Positions 1 through 11,409 of a stretch of 64,000 nt of DNA are shown here, piece after piece. The stretch lies in the NCBI GenBank assembly GCA_005784505.1, contig VCAZ01000117.1, positions 434,501 through 498,500 of the forward strand, in the 5' to 3' direction. The first letter of the stretch is position 1, and every line of letters starts with the position of its first letter. A program made the position numbers and the translations under genes. The DNA is from Bagarius yarrelli (taxonomy: Eukaryota > Chordata > Actinopteri > Siluriformes > Sisoridae). The notes under the pieces are model-generated. The model searched no databases. It had not been told where the DNA came from and saw only the letters and a list, made by a program, of their open reading frames with translations.

Positions 1-99
1 CACTCTCGTCTAGGTGTAAACCAGATACACCTGCATCTCATCGGTCCATCCCACTCCCTCACCCTGTTGATACACCAGCCCTTCACTCCTTCACTCACT

Positions 100-285
100 C
101 ACTCACTGTCTGTCTGTCTGTCTGTCTGTCCGGACTCGCTACTCCCTTTCGCAGATCGTTAACCGCTACTGACCGGCTCGTCTGTTTCTCTGGTTTTCGT
201 CGGAAGCTCCAGCACCGCGGCCCAAATCCTACTAGCCAAAGCTAAAGCTCTCCTCCGCTTCCTGTCTGCCGTCCACACTGGTAAA
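100..285. promoter_or_regulatory. CpG-containing island, possible promoter or leader exon
   Basis: This stretch is clearly richer in G+C and CpG than the AT-rich sequence to its right and starts with a short GTCT run. A possible plus-strand donor (CACACTG then GTAAAT) lies near 280, and a possible minus-strand donor (ACAGG then GTGAGG) lies near 59. It could be the first exon of a gene in either direction. No start codon or coding frame can be recognised, so direction and gene are unknown. Confidence 0.35.
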
Positions 286-420
286 TAAAGCGACCCGCTG
301 GGTCTTATCATTATCTCTGGATCCTGTCTGGTTCCTCTATGAGGAAATATATTTGGACGGTTGTAGCTAAAAAAGACAACATAATGTTCTCTGAGAGTTT
401 ACACTTCAGCTGCATTTATT

Positions 421-1615
421 GTAATTTAACGTAATTTTGGGAATTTTGACTTTATACTAAAATTCTTACATCTTTATTTTCAAAATTTTGACTTTATCCT
501 TAAATTATTATTTTTTTATTTCTGTAATTTTGACTTAACCCTTAAATTATTACAACTTTATTTTTTTAATTTTGACTTAATCCTCAAATTATTACTTTTT
601 TTTCGTAATTTTGACTTTATCCCCAATTATTACGACTTTATTCTCATCATTTTGACTTAATCCTCAAATTATTACGACTTTATTTTCGTCATTTTGGGAT
701 TTTTGACTTAATCCTCAAATTATTACGACTTTTTTCATTTTGACGTTTCTCGTAATTTTGGACTTAATCCTCAAATTATTACGACTTTATTTTCGTAATT
801 TTGACTTAATCCTCAAATTATTACGACTTTATTTTCGTATTTTTGACTTAATCCTCAATTATTACGACTTTATTTTCATAATTTTGACTACTTAATTCCT
901 CAAATTATTACGACAAATTATTACGACTTTATTTTCGTAATTTTGACTTAATCCTCAAATTATTACGACTTTATTTTCGTAATTTTGATTTTATCCTCAA
1001 TTATTACGACTTTATTTTCGTAATTTTGATTTTATCCTCAATTATTACGACGACTTTATTCTCATCATTTTGTTGACTTAATCCTCAAATTATTACGACT
1101 TTATTTTCGTAATTTTGACGTAATTTTGACTTAATCCTCAAATTATTACTGTTTTTTATTTACGTAATTTTGATTTTATCCTCAATTATTACGACTTTAT
1201 TCTCATCATTTTGACTTAATCCTCAAATTATTACGACTTTATTTTCGTAATTTTGACTTAATCCTCAAATTATTACGACTTTATTTTCGTAATTTTGACT
1301 TTATCCTCAATTATTACGACTTTATTTTTTGTTTTTCTCATCATTTTGACTTAATCCTCAAATTATTACGACTTTATTTTCGTAATTTTGACTTAACCCT
1401 CAAATTATTACGACTTTATTTTCGTAATTTTGACTTAATCCTCAAATTATTACGACTTTATTTTCGTAATTTTGATTTTATCCTCAATTATTCATTTCGT
1501 ACGACTTTATTTTCGTAATTTTGATTTTATCCTCAATTATTACGACTTTATTTTCGTAATTTTGATTTTATCCTCAATTATTACGACTTTATTCTTATCA
1601 TTTTGACTTTATTCT
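421..1615. repeat. AT-rich minisatellite, about 42-bp unit
   Basis: Roughly 25-30 degenerate tandem units are present. Each is built of three blocks: ACTTAATCCTCAAATTATT, ACGACTTTATTTTCG and TAATTTTG. Units vary by loss of blocks, by CTCATCATTTTG versions and by small duplications such as ACGACGACTTT. No open frame persists. It sits directly beside the CpG island on its left. Confidence 0.93.
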
Positions 1616-2430
1616 CAAAGCATTAGGATTTTATTCCGGTCCTTTTTTCCCACCTCAAAATAATACTTCAATCTTGTAATCACATTTTAATTAATAATTA
1701 ATCTTTATTCCCATCACATCTCAGTTTATCTCAACACCTTGTAAAAACCAAACCCCTAAAAAACAAACCTCATGAGAAATTAAAGAAAATTACACGCCTA
1801 AATGAGTAAAAAAAAACGATGACGGGCTTTTGAGAAAATGACTAATTTACCAAGAAATACTCACGTTTTGACATGACTATTTATAATAAAACACCACTTA
1901 AAGAAAAAAAAAAGGTTAAAAATTACTGCACCTACTAAAAAAACCGGTTTTACATCAACTCCAAACAGCCTGTGGAGGTAACGCCGAGTTAGGCAACTGG
2001 GGTCGCGTCCCAAACAGGTTCAAACTGCCCTATGTAGTGCGTAGACTTATCTTTTACTTAAGTTTTGATGTAGGGCGCCTAATTAGGGAATAAAGTGTTG
2101 TTTTGAGATACGCCCCATGTCTTGGCAACAGAGCTAGTCGGCTTGGAAACTTTTAACTCGCGAATGTGATTACGTTTTCTGAAAACATGAGAATATCACC
2201 GATTAGAAGGATATTTGTTAAAATAAACTGAAAACAAAGCGTAAACTATAAAACGAATATATATAAATAATTTTAATTAATACAAACGTCAGCCGGTAAC
2301 AGATGTTAGCTTAACTTTTCATCTCAGTTCAACAGACTATAAAAATCAATCCATTAAAACACTTACATACAAACACAAAAAATACCTTTAAACAGCGACG
2401 AAAATCCTTTTTCTTACATTCTGTCTCTCT
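1616..2430. other. AT-rich single-copy-looking sequence, no gene seen
   Basis: No coding frame, splice pair or known repeat is recognised. The stretch separates the 42-bp minisatellite from the second CpG-rich island and ends in a CT-rich run. Confidence 0.5.
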
Positions 2431-2459
2431 CTTTCTTTCTCTCTTTTTTTCTTTCTTTA

Positions 2460-2660
2460 CTGTACGTCGTCAGAGGGGCTGCCGCGCGCTTGCAACGGCG
2501 ATACCAAACATCGCCTTCACGCTACGCTGGATCAACTGCGACCAAATCAAATTACATGCACGCGGTGTCCACCAATCGCAGAGCCGAATGCAAATGATAT
2601 GCTAATATCATTTCCCTTAAACAGGACAATACAGTTCTAGCGCTCACCTGGGTGAAAGGT
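2460..2660. promoter_or_regulatory. CpG-rich island with CCAAT box and two octamer sites
   Basis: A compact GC/CpG-rich patch contains GCCGCGCGC, a CCAAT box (2,572-2,576) and two octamer-type POU sites, ATGCAAAT (2,588-2,595) and the variant ATGCTAAT (2,599-2,606). This looks like a polymerase II promoter. No adjacent coding exon is recognised on either strand, so its gene is unknown or off-window. Confidence 0.4.
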
Positions 2661-3058
2661 AATCCTATTCGGCTAAATGTCATTGGTTTTAGACTTTAAT
2701 GACGTCTGAATATTTTGAATTCATTTAAATTAACATTTCAAAAAGACAAAACAAGATTTATTTTGTAATAAAATTGAATAGTATTATTATAAAATTGTCG
2801 TTATATTAAATGAACACCCCCCCCCCGCTGTGGCTGTTCCATTCTTGTGCCCCCCCCCATTGACCTAGAGTCACTGACTGTCTTTAAGAGACAATAGAAT
2901 AGAATAGAAGACCAACACTTGACATCTACCCAAACCCCTCCCCCAAAACAACAACAACAACCTTTTCTTCTATGGTGTTCTTACATTTAGTTTTGTGATC
3001 TATTGGCCAGTATTGATCTGTTCACTGATGAGCCTCGCTCTGGATAAGAGCATCTGCC
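2661..3058. other. AT-rich spacer with two C-runs, no gene seen
   Basis: Non-coding sequence with runs of 8-10 C near 2,817 and 2,850 and an AGAAT repeat near 2,893. Nothing else is recognised. Confidence 0.5.
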
Positions 3059-3059
3059 A

Positions 3060-3270
3060 GGCCGGCGCCGTGGTGTAGTGGGTTCAGGCGCCGGCATTTA
3101 CATTTACATTTGCAGCATTTGGAAGACGTCTTTATCCAGAGCGACTTACATTATTCCCTGTTATACAACTGAGCAATTGGGGTTTAGGGGCCTTGCTCAG
3201 GGGGCTAACAGCGGCTCGAAATCAAACCCGGGTCGTACACCTTAACCACTGCACTACCCCCCCCCCCCCC
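3060..3270 (-). mobile_element. tRNA-derived SINE (family A), nested next to a family-B head
   Basis: 3,060-3,100 is the head of a second SINE family (GGCGCCGTGGTGTAGTGGGTT). It is followed by a reverse-oriented family-A SINE: tail ATTTACATTTACATTTGCAG, then GAGCGACTTACATT, then CAATTGGGGTTTAGGGGCCT, then a tRNA-like head ending in a C-run. Family A recurs more than 20 times in this window. Confidence 0.85.
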
Positions 3271-3289
3271 CATGTCAGCCAGCACCCAT

Positions 3290-3470
3290 ATGGGCAGGAT
3301 GGGTTAAGGCACTGGCACCCACATGGGCAAGTTGTTGCACTCCGGAGACTCGGGTTTGAATCCTAGCTCGGGTTCTTTCTGGTCCCACCTTTCTCTCTCT
3401 TTCTCTCCCCGATTTCATCCTTTTGTTCCATCAACAAAGGCAAAATGACCCCAAAAATGAATGTCTGCTA
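3290..3470 (+). mobile_element. tRNA-derived SINE, family B
   Basis: A tRNA-like head (GGGTTAAGGCACTGGCACCC, then a B-box-like GGGTTTGAATCC) is followed by a TCTCTCTTTCTCTCCCC stretch and a short unique tail. It matches the copy at 11,186-11,345. The family-A SINE at 3,101-3,270 separates it from its own head, so the array is nested. Confidence 0.75.
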
Positions 3471-4925
3471 AATGATGTAAATGTATTTTTGCAGTGGGTT
3501 CTTTTTTTATTTTAATGCATTTAATGCATGTGGCCGTCCCCATTCAAATTTACTGGTTGCACCACTGCTATACTACAGTGATTCTTGTCTACTTGTATTT
3601 CCTGGTGCTGGTAAGGGACATCATTTTATTCCTGCTTAAAGAGAGCTAAGCGTTAGTTCAAATCTTAGTCTACGTCCCTCACCAACAAGATTTAAGACTC
3701 AACATTTGTTTTTTTCGTCATGTACACATTTTAACAAGACGATAGACTAAAGACAATACACATTAAATCAATAGTTTTTTCGCTTACTTTTTACCGTAAC
3801 TTTGTGAAATTAATACAACAAATATTAAATACTTAAAAATTTTGGTAGAAATAATATTTCCCACCTTTTTTTTCAGGTGTTAAAAACTGATCAGTCGTAG
3901 GATAAAACAACATAGTTGGGAAAAAAACAAGTTTTCTAGGTCCCCTGCTGACGCACCTTAAGACAGTAAAAACATCTGACGTTCTTGCTATTGGTAGAAG
4001 TGGTAAAACCTGATTTACACATGTTTCTCTATATTTATTCACACTATATATAAAAAGGTCTAAACTGTTGCTTGGTATATAAAGCACACCTCTATACATA
4101 TACATATGTTTAGACCTTATTCAGACCTCAATCACTGAGCTACCACCTCCCCCAAAAATATTTTTAAAATGTGGCTTGGTTACAATAATGTAGGTCACAA
4201 TAATTTGCTCTTTAATAGGGGTGTGCAAACTTTAGAGCATTGGATTTCATCCTGTGGGGCATGCCCCACCTGAGAACCGGTTAATTCAGAGGTGTACACT
4301 TAAGTAATAATAAATACAAGCTGACAATTTGTTAGGGTTCAATTTGTAATTAGAAATGAGACAAACTTGGGAGGGCATAATTACCTAAGAAGTCAACTAA
4401 TATTGATTCCTTGATAGGAACAGTACTAAACAAGCATTTTTATAAAGAACATAGAATACTGTAAATTTCCCTCCTTGCCAACAAAATAAAAATATTCTAA
4501 AACAACTATTTTTTCTAAACAAACTTGCGAAGACATTGTAGCCTAGCACTCTTAATTAATCCAAACCAGGTTGTAAATTAGATGTGTAGTCTAGTGCATT
4601 ATTTGCTGATGTTTAATTAAAGCAAATCTGTTTACTTTACTTTTAAACACTGTTGTGGTAAAGCAGTGCTGTAAAAGCGGTTTTGTGCGCATCTTGTGGC
4701 GGTTTTGAGAACAAAGATGGCAAACATATATTGGTGGATCTGAAATTACAAAACCGATACAAGATAATAAAAAAGGCTTAAATATCAAGAAAATATCAGT
4801 AGAACGATTATCAGTCGATATATAGATATAAATGTTTATATAGACATTGTATAGTGACTGTCGTTGACTCTTACAAAGCAGCGCTTGTTGTAGGATTGCT
4901 CTACACCTTGAACTACACCACTAAA
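3471..4925. other. AT-rich intergenic stretch, no gene seen
   Basis: Only short open frames without domain or splice support occur here. No repeat family is recognised with confidence. Confidence 0.5.
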
Positions 4926-5070
4926 GGAGGGGAAGTTAGGACTAGTCTAAGGGCCCATGCACTTTAGGGGCCCCCAGAGATCTGTTTATTAGTAGTAACA
5001 GTACTAGCCGTAATGTATAAGAAATTATTTCATAGGGATCAAAATTGTTAGCAGTGCCCCAATCTACACC
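4926..5070. repeat. Dispersed repeat, copy 1 of 2
   Basis: About 140 bp resemble 55,240-55,375: both contain CTAAG(G/A)GCCCA, CCCCCAGAGAT and TTTCATA(G/A)GG in the same order. No coding frame or class can be assigned. Confidence 0.65.
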
Positions 5071-5075
5071 TACGA

Positions 5076-5076
<1 letters not shown>

Positions 5077-5107
<31 letters not shown>
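5077..5107. repeat. CA dinucleotide microsatellite
   Basis: About 15 uninterrupted CA units are followed by CTTCTTCTTCT. Confidence 0.97.
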
Positions 5108-5109
<2 letters not shown>

Positions 5110-5775
5110 CTTCTTCTTCTCTTTTACAGATGGAAACAAGCCAATTTAGCTCTCATCCCCCTTCTCTCTGCCATTTTGCCCCTTTTTTGTGTTTTTTAGG
5201 AACACAAATAATGAAACCTTTGACAGCGGGGGAACAAGAACTCATGTGGAGGAAAAATAACCCTTGGAGCCCGTCAGTCGGCCACACCTTTTATTATCAC
5301 CGCCTCGGCAAAGCACGTTGACCTCTTTATCACAATGTGTCAGCACAATAAAAAATGAAGCAAATTTCCACATTAATATATGCAAGAACATGAAAGAACC
5401 ATTAACGAAGGTCTACTCCAGTATCTAAAGAACCTTGGATCATCTTTCAGCAGAGTCTAAAATCATTACACACATTCCTCAAGCCACAGCCTGTCATTCA
5501 ATGACTTGTGGATTTAGAAACTTTGGAAAATATCCAAAACTGTGGAAACGAGTTGAAGACAAAAAGCAAAAAAAAAAAAAAAGACTTAATCATACTGTCT
5601 CTAAACTGGAAAATCAGGAGCACCAAATATGTAGCATTAATATGGAACATTAGCTAACACGCTATCCAAATAATTACTTTTCGGTAGCAAACCTAGGGAG
5701 AATAAAGCACCTGGGATAATTATTAACCAAATCAGTCGATGAACACGGACAGCCAACTCGCATATGCTGTATAAC
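5110..5775. other. No gene recognised
   Basis: Two short open frames (63 and 72 codons) on the plus strand lack family resemblance and convincing splice sites. 5,400-5,650 resembles an eroded Tc1-like transposon (AAGGTCTACTCCAGTATCTA, then ACTGTGGAAACGAGTTG), but too little remains for a firm call. Confidence 0.4.
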
Positions 5776-6158
5776 AGGGGTCACCAAACTTGGTTCTGGA
5801 CAGCTGGTGTCCTGCAGAGTTAAGCTCCAACCCTAATCAAACACACCTGAAATAGCTAATCAAGGTCTTGCTGGATATATTTCAAACTTACAGGCAGGTA
5901 TGATGAGGAAAGTTGGAGCTAAAATCTGTAAGATCCCTGCCCTCCAGGGTACCCTTACTGTATAAGCTGGGGTTTTTTTGTATATCTACAGCAGAATATA
6001 CACCAGACTCGGTCCTACAAAGTTTACCTCCACCCGCCTGTATGTTTCAAATATTCCTAGCAAGACCTCGATTAGCTAGTTTATGTGTGTTTAATTAGGA
6101 TTAGAGCTAAACTTTTGCAGTTTAGCCCCCCAGGACCAAGTTTGGTGACCTTTGATCT
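5776..6158. mobile_element. Fold-back hAT-like MITE (inverted repeat)
   Basis: The left arm (5,776-5,960) runs CAGGGGTCACCAAACTTGGT ... CTCCAACCCTAATCAAACAC. The right arm (about 6,000-6,158) is its approximate reverse complement and ends CCAAGTTTGGTGACCTTTGA. Single-arm relatives lie at 15,820-16,015 and 26,908-27,057. There is no coding capacity, so it is a non-autonomous DNA transposon. Confidence 0.8.
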
Positions 6159-6159
6159 A

Positions 6160-7039
6160 TATCCATGGTTTAATAATGAAAACTGGTTAAAGATGCTCTC
6201 CCCCCACCCCCGGTGTCAGTTTACTCTCATTTCACAGGTTTCCTCTGACCTTTATAAATGATAAATCATCTACTGATTGATCCGCCTTTATGTCTAGGGT
6301 GTCTGATCTTAAACTCCGGATCCACCGGAACAGTAAATGTATATTGCAGTGCATTTTGGGATTTAAAAAGGTGCACTGGATGTTTAACACAGAATAACTG
6401 ACACTGACCTAGCTAAAATATAAGCTGTGACACCTTAAACTCCAACATGTTTTGTTCCCAGTTATGGTTTTCGACAGGATACAGAGACACAGTTTATTAT
6501 CAGCTGATTAAACAAACTGACACAAAGCTGGTGTGACTGGAGAGCAAGTAGGGACAAAACAAACATTTATTTAGAGCGGCAGGCATCTAGAGATTTTTTT
6601 TAATCTTGGCACAATCAGTCTGATTGTATTAAAATATTTTACATTGGTTTTAAATTCATGTGTCTTTAGTACCCCGTTTATACTGCTTTAGGCTCACTGT
6701 GGATTCTGGGCAAAAATTTATGGATGCACCGATATTGATACCAGTACAGTTAAAACAGGTTTAAGTTTTAAGAGAACGATTAGTGAAACAATGGCAGAAG
6801 GCATTATGATGAAAGACTCGTTAATGTGATTAAATTAATTAGTCGCTGTCATAGGGAAAGTGGATGATTACTGTGATTAGATTAATCAGATGAAGTCAGA
6901 GATGTGTTTCTTCCTTTCTCTCATTTTTCTTGTTTGTAACTTATTCCTGCTAATTTGATCTAATTTGCTACAGTTCCTGCTGAGTCCAAAGCTGTGTGCA
7001 GATTAACGTTTTTTTTTATCTTAAACACTTTACCATTAT
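6160..7039. other. AT-rich spacer, no gene seen
   Basis: No coding exon, RNA gene or assignable repeat is recognised before the minisatellite begins. Confidence 0.5.
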
Positions 7040-8510
7040 AATATCATTATGCATCTTTGCACCATCCATAACTATCTATCCTTACACTTTTGTATATTCC
7101 ATCCATATTTACTCTGTATTTACTCTATTATACATCCATAACTATCTATCCTTACACTTCTCTCTATTTACTCTCCATATTTACTCTGTATTTACTGTAT
7201 TATATATATAACTAACTATCCTACACTTCTGTATTTATATCTATATTACTATATATCTATCTATAACTATCTATCCTTACACTTCTCTCTATTATATCCA
7301 TATTTACTCTGTATTTACTGTATTATATATCCATAACTATCTATCCTTACACTTCTCTCTATTCTATCCATATTTACTCTGTATTTACTGTATTATATAT
7401 CTATAACTATCTATCCTTACACTTCTCTCTATTCTATCCATATTTACTCTGTATTTACTGTATTATATATCCATAACTATCTATCCTACACTTCTGTATT
7501 TACTATCCATTTTTACATTCCCTATCTATATATTCCATCCATATTTACTCTGTATTTACTGTATCATACATCCATAACTATCTATCCTTACACTTCTGTC
7601 TATTCTATCCATATTTACTCTGTATTTACTGTATTATATATCTATAACTATCTATCCTCCTTACACTACTGTATATTCCATCCATATTTATTCTGTATTT
7701 ACTGTATTATATATCCATAACTATCTATCCTTACACTTCTCTATTATTCTATCCATATTTACTCTGTATGTATTTACTGTATTATATATCCATAACTACT
7801 ATCTATCCTTACACTTCTGTATATTCTATCCATATTTACTCTGTATTTACTGTATTATATATCCATAACTATCTATCCTTACACTTCTCTCTATTCTATC
7901 CATATTTACTCTGTATTTACTGTATTATATATCCATAACTATCTATCCTTACACTACTGTATATTCCATCCATATTTATTCTGTATTTACTGTATTATAT
8001 ATCCATAAACTATCTATCCTTACACTTCTCTCTATTCTATTATTTACTCTGTATCTGTATATATATCCATAACTATCTATCCTTACACTTCTGTATATTC
8101 TATCCATATTTCCTCTGTATTTACTGTATTATATATCCATAACTATCTATCCTTACACTTCTCTCTATTCTATCCATATTTACTGTATTATATATCTATA
8201 ACTATCTATCCTTACACTTACTGTCTATTCTGTATATTCTATCCATATTTACTCTGTATTTACTGTATTATATATCCATAACTATCTATCCTTACACTTC
8301 TCTCTATTCTATCCATATTTACTCTGTATTTACTGTATTATATATCCATAACTATCTATCCTTACACTTCTCTCTATTCCATCCATATTTACTCTGTATT
8401 TACTCTATCATACATCTATAACTATCTATCCTTACACTTCTGTATATTCTATCCATATTTACTCTGTATTTACTCTATCATACATCTATAACTATCTATC
8501 CTTACATTTC
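7040..8510. repeat. About 70-bp minisatellite derived from a LINE 3' tail
   Basis: About 20 tandem units share the blocks CCATAACTATCTATCCTTAC, CTCTATTCTATCCATATTTA and CTCTGTATTTACTGTATTAT. The entry sequence (TATGCATCTTTGCACCATCC at about 7,049) matches the LINE-like tail at about 53,416 (TATGCATCTTTGCACAATCT), so the array probably expanded from such a tail. Units differ by small indels. Confidence 0.9.
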
Positions 8511-8524
8511 TGATTGTGTATGTG

Positions 8525-8655
8525 TGTGGTTGTTTGTTTGTATGTGGCCCTGCGATGGACCGGTGACCTGTCCAGGGTAACCCCTGCCTTTTGTCCAATG
8601 ACAATTGGGTTAGACTCCAGCAGATCCCCGTGACCCTGGTTAGGAATAAGACGGT
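8525..8655 (-). mobile_element. SINE-like repeat (family C) fragment
   Basis: It shares GTGGCCCTGCGATGGACCGG, TGACCTGTCCAGGGTAACCC and CAGCAGATCCCCGTGACCCT with the longer copies at 21,125, 31,750, 38,030 and 45,605. It is a truncated copy. Confidence 0.8.
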
Positions 8656-9084
8656 ATAGACGATAGATAGTTTGTAATGATCATTACACTTAGTATGTCT
8701 TATAAAAAGCTGATGTTTGCAAATCAGAGCTGTAGGTGCCTTCAAAGCCAGTTCCCTAAATTTTACGGAAAAATATCCTGGAGGCAGTTCATTAGAAATG
8801 TGAAGTGTGAGATTATTTCTTAGAGAGAATACATGCAGTATTCTATGTCCTCACACTCGCCTTTGGCACCGTTGAAGGTGTAAAGAAAAGACTGTGTGTT
8901 GATTATTCTCTCGTCTTGTTATCTTTTTGTTTTTTACATTCTTAAACTCTAACTAAAGTCGTGCTTTCAAGCACTGGGATTACTCTAACATTAAGCAAAT
9001 CATTTACAGGAAACGGCAGCACAGCTCAGACAGGAGTTTAAATATTTCCAGGAATTACTAGAACATTTTGTACTTAAAGAAAAT

Positions 9085-9235
9085 AGTGGTTCAGTCGTAG
9101 ATTGTGGGTTAAATTCCCTGTACCACCAAACAGCTACAGCTGGACCCCTGACCAAGGTCCTTATACCTTAATAAAGAAATTGGATAAATGTAAGGCGCTT
9201 TGGATAAGAACGTATGTAAAATGTGAATGTAATTG
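9085..9235 (+). mobile_element. SINE family A, diverged copy
   Basis: The tRNA-like head (GATTGTGGGTTAAATTCCCT) is followed by GGACCCCTGACCAAGGTCCT and a tail with GCTTTGGATAAGAACG. It is more diverged than most copies here. Confidence 0.75.
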
Positions 9236-9793
9236 TAATTCTGGGATCTAGAAGTGAACTACACTGGAATATACTAGAAACATGTGTGTTCCGGAAAAAT
9301 ATAGTAGAAATATTTATTTTTGGAATGTAAAAAATTTAAAGCGGTTTTAAGGCGAAAGCGAATTAGGACTGAAATACTGACATGGTAGTTTTACTGGTTA
9401 TTCCTCGGTTTATATAAACTCTAGAAATATAGAAATAGACTTAAAAATAGACTTTTGAAAATTGAAAACTGTAAAAAAAATTTTAAACTAATTCTTTCTG
9501 TTCAAAAATTCTCAATTCAGAACCTCAAGATTTTTTCGCTCCCTAGTTTGATTCCTGTATGAATCCTGTATATATATTGTGTAACTCGGCCATCTTACCT
9601 GTCGCCTGGGAGCTGCTTCATTATGGGGCGTACATTGTTCTGGTACAAAGAACAAGGATTGAAGTTACACTTAATGAGTAAAGACCAGATCTAATCAGGA
9701 TGTAACACAATAGGCCTTTCATATCTGTGTTTTTAGGACAAAAGTCTCAGAAAGGAAGCACGACCTACTTCTGTTTCTGTTTCTACAGTGTGG

Positions 9794-9830
<37 letters not shown>

Positions 9831-9939
9831 CCTATATTTACACATACGCTTGCAATATTTACAGAATAAAATTTAGTGCCACAAATATTGTGGTATATTT
9901 ATGTCTTTAAATTTAAGTGTCATTGTTTTCTTAATGGTG
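9236..9939. other. AT-rich spacer with a TA/TG microsatellite, no gene seen
   Basis: A (TA)n(TG)n microsatellite lies at about 9,793-9,830. No coding feature is recognised. Confidence 0.55.
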
Positions 9940-10210
9940 GAGTTACTTTCCTGTCCGGTTCCTCAGATCATCTCGGCTTGGTCTTTTGTCTGTTCTTCGT
10001 TACTGGCTGGCCGCTATAGGTGGTAGGTCATTTGGTGTTAATGCTTCTAAATTATGAAATGTTAAGTGACCCTAAGCAATAAAACTACTTCTTCTTCGTC
10101 TTTTTCTTTTTTCTTCCTCCTCCTTCCTCTTCTTTGTCTTTTTATCCTTCTACTACTTCCTCTTCTTTTTTATTCTTTTTCCTCTTCTTTTCTTTTTCCT
10201 CTTCTTTCTT
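9940..10210 (+). mobile_element. LINE 3' fragment, left arm of an inverted pair
   Basis: It includes CCGGTTCCTCAGATCATCTC and GGTCTTTTGTCTGTTCTTCG, ends in AATAAAACTACTTCTTCTTC and runs into a pyrimidine-rich tail. Its reverse complement occurs at 10,790-11,050. The translated frame resembles the C-terminal end of a non-LTR retrotransposon ORF2, of the type ALNG..PSYLSD....RSLRSS..GLL... Confidence 0.65.
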
Positions 10211-10789
10211 ATTTATGTCTTTAAATTTAAATGTCGTTGTTTTCTTAATGGTGGAGTTTTTTTTTGTTCAGTATTTTTAATTTGGTCATCTGTCGATTTT
10301 TATCAATGAGCTTGTCCTTAGTCATCACTTGCTTTCAGTGCTAAACTGTTTCCCAGTAAAGTGATGCAGTTTTGGTCTCTTATTAATTTTAGGACAAATG
10401 AGGCGATGGTGTTTACAGCTACTATAATGCAAGCTTCCACGATGCTAAAGTAAAAAGTATAAATCGTTTAGATTATATATGTAAATATATGTATATGTGT
10501 CCCTTTAATAATAAACATCATTTAGGCTTTAAACACTAAAAGTAACTTTAGAGGTAATTGGAGTTTTTAGAGCTCTTTTAGAGTTATACAAAAGCTCTTT
10601 GTGTGTGTAGACGAGACAAAAAAAAAAGAAAGAAAGAGAAAGAGAGCGAGAGAGAGGGAGAGACAGAGAGAGAGAGAGAGACAGAGGGAGAGAGAGAGAG
10701 AAATAGAGAAAGAGAGAACACTTTGTATTGACAACGTCCTAATTTTTCTCAGTATATATATTTCTGAAGGTGCTATTGATATGATGAAG
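10211..10789. other. Spacer of the inverted LINE pair, with a GA-rich run
   Basis: Mostly AT-rich. 10,615-10,713 is a purine run (GAGAGAGA with AAAG interruptions). Open frames across it on both strands are low-complexity artefacts. Confidence 0.7.
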
Positions 10790-11156
10790 AAGAAGAAGAC
10801 GAAGAACAAAAAGAAAAGGAAGAAGTAGAAGGATAAAAAGACGAAGAAGAAGAAGGGGAGGAGGAGGAGGAAAAAAAAAGACGAAGAAGAAGTAGTTTTA
10901 TTACTCGGGGTCACTTACATTCCATAATTTCGAAAACACTTACACCAAATGGTCTACCACCTATAGTGGCCATCCGATAACGAAGAACAGACAAAAGACC
11001 AAGCCGAGATGATCTGAGGAACCGGACAGGAAAGTAGGGGTACATTTGGTCGGACAGATATGAAGGTGGAGGACCATTTAATGCATTGAATGTAAGAGGT
11101 AATATCTTTAAGTTTTGACTAAAATCGTCACTAGATTTTGAAAACAACCCATGCAA
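10790..11156 (-). mobile_element. LINE ORF2 C-terminal fragment, right arm of an inverted pair
   Basis: An open minus-strand frame (10,911-11,156) includes FNALNGPPPSYLSDQMYPYF and FLRSSRLGLLSVLRYRMATI. This is the pattern seen at the C-terminal end of many fish non-LTR retrotransposon ORF2 proteins. A GAA-rich stretch at 10,780-10,890 mirrors the pyrimidine tail of the left arm. The fragment is 5'-truncated and dead. Confidence 0.7.
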
Positions 11157-11185
11157 TTCATACGCAAAGAAATCAAACCATTGGT

Positions 11186-11268
11186 CGGCGCCATGGTGTA
11201 GTGCGTTAAGGCACCAACACCCACATGCGCATGTTGCTGCGATTCCCGGTTCAGGTCCTTTCCGGTCC

Positions 11269-11306
<38 letters not shown>

Positions 11307-11345
11307 CTGTTTTATCCTTGTGTCCTATCAATAGAAAAATAATAA
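11186..11345 (+). mobile_element. SINE family B
   Basis: The head is GGCGCCATGGTGTAGTGCGT, followed by a B-box-like GATTCCCGGTTCAGG, a (CT)n tract at 11,272-11,304 and a tail TATCAATAGAAAAATAA. It matches 3,060-3,100 plus 3,290-3,470, giving the full-length layout of this family. Confidence 0.8.
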
Positions 11346-11409
11346 AAATCAAACCACTGATGTCAAAGTTTTGTGCACTGACAGCTTCAAGAAGCCTCCT
11401 GTATTGAGA

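Noticed and set aside
3081..3260. tRNA gene candidates within the SINE copies
   Set aside because: The B-box-like GGTTCGATTCC occurs in more than 20 dispersed copies with the same tail; these are SINE heads without a full cloverleaf.
10567..10914. 115-codon minus-strand Phe/Leu/Ser-rich frame
   Set aside because: Reads a GA-rich run and a GAA-rich LINE tail on the opposite strand; no domain.
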